Shown here: positions 60,880 through 64,000 of the stretch, piece after piece
How the letters are laid out: every line of letters starts with the position of its first letter
Position numbering within the stretch: position 1 is the stretch's first letter
Assembly (NCBI RefSeq): GCF_030372105.1
Contig: NZ_JAUDBQ010000007.1
Location: 62,001 to 126,000, forward strand
Direction: 5' to 3'
Source: Cellulomonas cellasea
GTDB taxonomy: Bacteria > Actinomycetota > Actinomycetes > Actinomycetales > Cellulomonadaceae
Length of the DNA stretch: 64,000 bases
The notes under the pieces: model-generated
Database searches by the model: none
What the model was told of the DNA's origin: nothing
The model's input: only the letters and a program-made list of their open reading frames with translations
Made by a program: the position numbers and the translations under genes

Positions 60880-61404
60880 ATGCCCGACCCCCGCCCCACC
60901 GAGCTGCCACACCGCCCCCTGGTCACCGCGATCGAGCAACTCGCCCGCGCCCAGCGCGAGTTCGGCGCCCAGCTCGCCCGCGAGACCGGACTACACCGCG
61001 CAGCCCTGTCAGTCGTCCGGATCCTCCAACGGCACGGCGAGATGCCCATCGGCGAGATCGCCTGCCACCTGCGCGTGGACCTGTCCGTCGCCAGCCGGCA
61101 CGTCACAGCGCTGGTCAACGACGGCCTGGCCGAGCGGACCACCCCCTGCACGCCCGGCCTCGACCGCAGGCTCCGCACCGTGCGGCTCACACCCGCCGGC
61201 CTCGCGACAGCCACGGCCAGCGCCCAGGCGATCGACCGGCGCGCCGCCGAGGCCTTCGCGGACTGGACGCCCGACGAGCTCGCCTCAGCGGCCGCGCAGA
61301 TCCGCCGGCTCACCGCGGCGGTCACCACCGTGCACGACGAGGACGCCCGCGCGCCCCACCCGACACCCATCCCCCAGCACAGAACCGAGAACCCCCACAG
61401 ATGA
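60880..61404 (+). CDS. MarR family transcriptional regulator
   Basis: 174 residues. Winged helix-turn-helix with MPIGEIACHLRVDLSVASRHVTALVNDGLAER and the wing containing PGLDRRLRTVRLTPAG, matching the MarR DxR pattern. The start ATG 60880 has only a distant AGAGG, so translation could be weak. Its stop overlaps the start of the DHA2 exporter gene, giving a typical repressor-exporter operon. It probably responds to a toxic exported compound. Confidence 0.9.
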   Translation: MPDPRPTELPHRPLVTAIEQLARAQREFGAQLARETGLHRAALSVVRILQRHGEMPIGEIACHLRVDLSVASRHVTALVNDGLAERTTPCTPGLDRRLRTVRLTPAGLATATASAQAIDRRAAEAFADWTPDELASAAAQIRRLTAAVTTVHDEDARAPHPTPIPQHRTENPHR

Positions 61405-63098
61405 GTTCACAGCCCACCACGGCGCCCGAGACGACAGCCCTGCCACAGCCCGGCGCCGCGCCCGCGATGACGCCGCGCCAGGTCCTCGAGGCGCTGTCCG
61501 GGATCCTCCTGGGCATGTTCGTCTCGGTGCTCGCGACCAGCGTCGTCTCCACGTCGCTGCCCCGCGTCATCAGCGACCTGAACGGCTCGCAGTCGTCCTA
61601 CACCTGGGTCGTCACCGCGACGCTGCTCACCACCACGATCACCACGCCCATCTGGGGCAAGCTCGCCGACCTGGTCGACCGCAAGATGCTGATCCAGCTC
61701 GCGCTGGCCATCTCCGTGCTGTCCTCCGCCGTCGCCGGTCTGTCGATGAGCACCGGGATGCTCATCACCATGCGCGCGTTCCAGGGCATCGGCGCCGGCG
61801 GCCTCACCGCGCTGGGCACCGTGCTGATCGCCGACATCATCTCCCCGCGCGAGCGCGGCAAGTACATGGGCCTGATGGGCGGCATCATGGGCCTCGGCAT
61901 GGTCGGCGGCCCGCTGCTCGGCGGCGTCATCACCGACGGCCCCGGCTGGCGCTGGAACTTCTTCATCGGCCTGCCGTTCGCGATCGCCGCGATCATCGTG
62001 CTGCAGCGCACCCTCAAGCTCCCCCCGATGCCCCGGCGCAAGCTGAACATCGACTACGCGGGCGCCACCCTGCTGTCCATCGGCATCGGCGGCCTGCTGC
62101 TGTGGGTCACCTTCGCCGGCAGCAAGTTCGACTGGATGTCCTGGCAGACCGCGGCCTTCGTGATCGGCTCCGTGCTCGCCCTCGTGGCCGCCGTGTGGGT
62201 CGAGTCCCGCGCCGCCGAGCCGATCATCCCGCTGCACCTGTTCCGCAACCGCACCCTCGTGCTCGCCGTCGTCGCCTCGATCGCCGTGGGCATCGCGATG
62301 TTCGGCACCTCGGTGTTCCTCAGCCAGTACATGCAGGTCGCCCGCGGCATGTCCGCCACCGCGTCCGGCCTCATCACCATCCCGCAGATCTTCGGGCTGT
62401 TCCTCGCCTCCACGATCAGCGGGCGCATCATCAGCGTCACCGGCAAGTACAAGCGCTACATGATCGCCGGCGCGGTGCTGCTGACCACGGGCTTGGCCCT
62501 GATGGGCACCATCCGGCACGACACCGACTTCGTGCTCGTGTGCGTCTACATGTTCGTGCTCGGCAGCGGCCTGGGCATGCTCATGCAGAACCTGGTGCTC
62601 GCGACGCAGAACACCCTGGCCATCGACGAGGTCGGCTCCGGCACCTCCACCGTCGCGTTCTTCCGGACGCTCGGCGGCGCGATGGGGGTCTCGGTCCTGG
62701 GCGCGGTCCTCGGGAACAAGATCACCTCGCTGCTGACCGACGGCCTCGCCGCGATCGGCGTCGACGTCTCGGCGCTGGGCGGCAGCACGTCGTCCATCCC
62801 GAACGTCGCCACCATCCCCGAGCCGATCAAGACGGTGGTCGAGTCCTCCTACGGCGAGGGCGTCGCCTTCCTGTTCATGCTCGCCGTGCCGCTGGCCGTC
62901 ATCGCCCTCATCGCGGTGTGCTTCCTCAGAGAGGTCCCGCTGGGCGAGCGCTCCGGCATGGAGCTGCGGCTCGCCGAGCAGGCCGAGGCCGAGCTGGCCG
63001 CCGGGGCAGAGGTCTCGGCCATGGCCGTGGCCAGCGCCACGCCGACGCCCGCACCCGCGCCCGCGCCCGCGCCCGACCAGCGGGCCCCGCGGGCCTGA
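61401..63098 (+). CDS. DHA2 family multidrug MFS exporter
   Basis: 565 residues with about fourteen membrane helices, a proton-driven drug exporter. Motif A appears as GKLADLVDRKMLI, motif C as GLGMVGGPLLGGVITD, and the family's late FFRTLGGAMGVSVLGAVLG segment is present. The C-terminal tail ends in an (Ala-Pro)n stretch encoded by a short GCGCCC-like repeat near 63048-63075. The start overlaps the MarR stop by ATGA. Substrate unknown. Confidence 0.93.
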   Translation: MSSQPTTAPETTALPQPGAAPAMTPRQVLEALSGILLGMFVSVLATSVVSTSLPRVISDLNGSQSSYTWVVTATLLTTTITTPIWGKLADLVDRKMLIQLALAISVLSSAVAGLSMSTGMLITMRAFQGIGAGGLTALGTVLIADIISPRERGKYMGLMGGIMGLGMVGGPLLGGVITDGPGWRWNFFIGLPFAIAAIIVLQRTLKLPPMPRRKLNIDYAGATLLSIGIGGLLLWVTFAGSKFDWMSWQTAAFVIGSVLALVAAVWVESRAAEPIIPLHLFRNRTLVLAVVASIAVGIAMFGTSVFLSQYMQVARGMSATASGLITIPQIFGLFLASTISGRIISVTGKYKRYMIAGAVLLTTGLALMGTIRHDTDFVLVCVYMFVLGSGLGMLMQNLVLATQNTLAIDEVGSGTSTVAFFRTLGGAMGVSVLGAVLGNKITSLLTDGLAAIGVDVSALGGSTSSIPNVATIPEPIKTVVESSYGEGVAFLFMLAVPLAVIALIAVCFLREVPLGERSGMELRLAEQAEAELAAGAEVSAMAVASATPTPAPAPAPAPDQRAPRA

Positions 63099-63118
63099 GC
63101 GAATCCCAGCGGAACTGG

Positions 63119-63155
63119 GCCGAGGGCGTCTGCCAGCCGGGCAGACGCCCTCGGC
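63119..63155 (+). terminator. Strong hairpin terminator after MFS exporter
   Basis: GCCGAGGGCGTCTGCC (63119-63134) and its exact complement (63140-63155) form a 16-bp stem with a 5-nt loop, 20 bases past the exporter stop. It has no clear T tract and sits before the second MarR gene. Confidence 0.8.
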
Positions 63156-63174
63156 GTCTCACCGACAGGCAAGG

Positions 63175-63636
63175 ATGTGTGCCGTGGACACCGACAACGT
63201 GCAGCGCGTGGAGCGTGAGCTCGCCCTGCTGCTGCGCCGCGCCAACGCGGCGGCGCCGCGGATCGCCCAGCGCGTGCACCCCGACCTGGAGCCCGCCGCC
63301 TACCCGATCCTGGCCCGCATCGGCCAGGTGCCGGGCGTGCGGGGCAGCGAGCTCGCGGAGCACATCGGGGTGGGCCGGGGCACCATGTCCCGCCAGCTCG
63401 CCAAGCTGGCCGAACTCGGCCTGATCGAGCGGAGCACCGACCCCGACGACTCGCGCGGCCAGCTCATCGAGCTCACCGACGCGGGCGCCGAACGACTCGC
63501 GCGGGCCCGCGTGGCGCGGCGGGACTTCTTCCAGCACGCGTTGCAGGACTGGTCGGGGCCCGACCTCGCGCACCTCGCCGACCAGCTCGCCCGGCTCAAC
63601 AGCAGCCTGGACGAGGCGCGGCGCAGCCGGGACTGA
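63175..63636 (+). CDS. MarR family transcriptional regulator
   Basis: 153 residues from ATG 63175, or 150 from GTG 63184, which has AAGGA at a better distance. The helix-turn-helix region is VRGSELAEHIGVGRGTMSRQLAKLAELGLIERSTDPDDSRGQ in outline, containing the MarR wing DPDDSRGQ. It lies 76 bp past the exporter behind a strong hairpin, so it probably has its own expression and may not regulate the exporter. No clear target gene adjoins it. Confidence 0.9.
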   Translation: MCAVDTDNVQRVERELALLLRRANAAAPRIAQRVHPDLEPAAYPILARIGQVPGVRGSELAEHIGVGRGTMSRQLAKLAELGLIERSTDPDDSRGQLIELTDAGAERLARARVARRDFFQHALQDWSGPDLAHLADQLARLNSSLDEARRSRD

Positions 63637-63678
63637 GCGCGGCCGCCCTCGCGGCACGCGGCCACCAGGATCGGGCAG

Positions 63679-64000
63679 TCAGCGCGACCAGGTGGTGCGC
63701 TGCCGGGCGATGGCCGCGATCGCGTCCACCCGGGGCGGCTCCAGCCGCTCCAGCAGGTTGACGAAAGCGCCCGGCACATCGCTGCGGGCCATCACCAGCA
63801 CGTCGTCCGGGCGCTGGCCCGGCGCCATGTCGATGATGCCCTGCAGCACGAGAACGGCCCGCACGGTGAGCTGCGACCCCACGGCCGCGCGGAGTAGCGC
63901 CTGCACGCGTGCCGCCTCGAGCCGCGCGTCGCGCTGGTAGGCCACCGGCTCGCCGCCGACGGTCATGGTGCGCCGGCGGACCTCGATCTGCTCGCCGGGG
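63679..64000 (-). CDS. C-terminal part of a probable NERD (nuclease-related) domain protein
   Basis: The frame is open to the window edge, so the start lies beyond base 64000 on the minus strand; about 106 residues are visible. The EVRRRTMTVGGEP opening, EAARVQALL, TVRAVLVLQG and the ending AIARQRTTWSR resemble the C-terminal half of actinobacterial NERD-domain proteins, which end in a similar RRSTTW-type sequence. The catalytic-site region is not visible, so this is a moderate-confidence assignment. It is convergent with the second MarR gene. Confidence 0.55.
   Translation of the reverse strand, partial: PGEQIEVRRRTMTVGGEPVAYQRDARLEAARVQALLRAAVGSQLTVRAVLVLQGIIDMAPGQRPDDVLVMARSDVPGAFVNLLERLEPPRVDAIAAIARQRTTWSR

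Noticed and set aside
63048-63080. Short tandem repeat of GCGCCC-like units
   Set aside because: It encodes an Ala-Pro tail of the MFS exporter in frame; a low-complexity coding tract, not a separate repeat element.
1-64000. CRISPR arrays, insertion sequences, integrases, tRNA or rRNA genes
   Set aside because: No direct-repeat arrays with spacers, no transposase or integrase motifs and no recognisable tRNA or rRNA sequence were seen.

Overview
The window is about 64 kb of very GC-rich DNA with dense, mostly short-spaced genes, frequent GTG starts and ATGA/GTGA start-stop overlaps. It looks like a chromosome of an actinobacterium. The disA-mutY neighbourhood, ABC sugar importers with no ATPase gene of their own, and the WYL, IclR and LacI regulators fit Micrococcineae, probably near Cellulomonadaceae; that placement is inference. 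I saw no rRNA, tRNA, CRISPR array, insertion sequence or phage gene.

Layout. 1-2.4 kb: the end of disA, a membrane-anchored hypothetical protein, mutY and a GNAT acetyltransferase. 2.6-7 kb: the glycerol operon glpD-glpF-glpK. 7-43.3 kb: a long sugar-acid and uronate catabolism region, interrupted at 29.5-34.9 kb by nhaA, a lipoprotein, an ABC-2 exporter with its TetR regulator, and a DUF998 protein. 43.4-54.1 kb: an AEC carrier, a WYL regulator with an ABC-2 exporter, small membrane and VOC proteins, two MFS carriers, a second lipoprotein, and an orphan allophanate hydrolase with a GntR regulator. 54.3-64 kb: recQ, two tandem HsdA-like SDRs, a degenerate alpha/beta hydrolase with an aldo/keto reductase, trmL, a MarR-DHA2 exporter operon, a second MarR, and a partial gene at the window edge.

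The sugar-acid region has two apparent halves. One is tied together by near-identical LacI-type operators built on GGAAAGCGC half sites. They lie before the ABC importer and its divergent Gfo/Idh-DUF6807-UxaA operon (11.4 kb), before a second Gfo/Idh-TIM-barrel operon (36.6 kb), and before an SDR-flavoprotein-uxaC operon (43.4 kb). A weaker match precedes the fructuronate-reductase-like gene (35.0 kb). The LacI gene at 7-8 kb, next to the importer, is the obvious candidate regulator. The other half (15.3-29.4 kb) carries two IclR regulators, L-fuconate dehydratase, KduI, KduD and a KduD-like SDR, a zinc alcohol dehydrogenase, two D-2-hydroxyacid dehydrogenases, a TRAP transporter and a DUF4862 protein. 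Its probable substrates are deoxy-uronates and sugar acids.

Most notable for follow-up: a 729-residue fumarate-reductase-like flavoprotein embedded in the uxaC operon with no iron-sulfur partner; the absence of UxuA, KDG kinase and aldolase from an otherwise rich uronate region; the LacI operator set; an alpha/beta hydrolase that has lost its nucleophile serine and probably its histidine; and two distant paralogous lipoproteins with a shared motif set.
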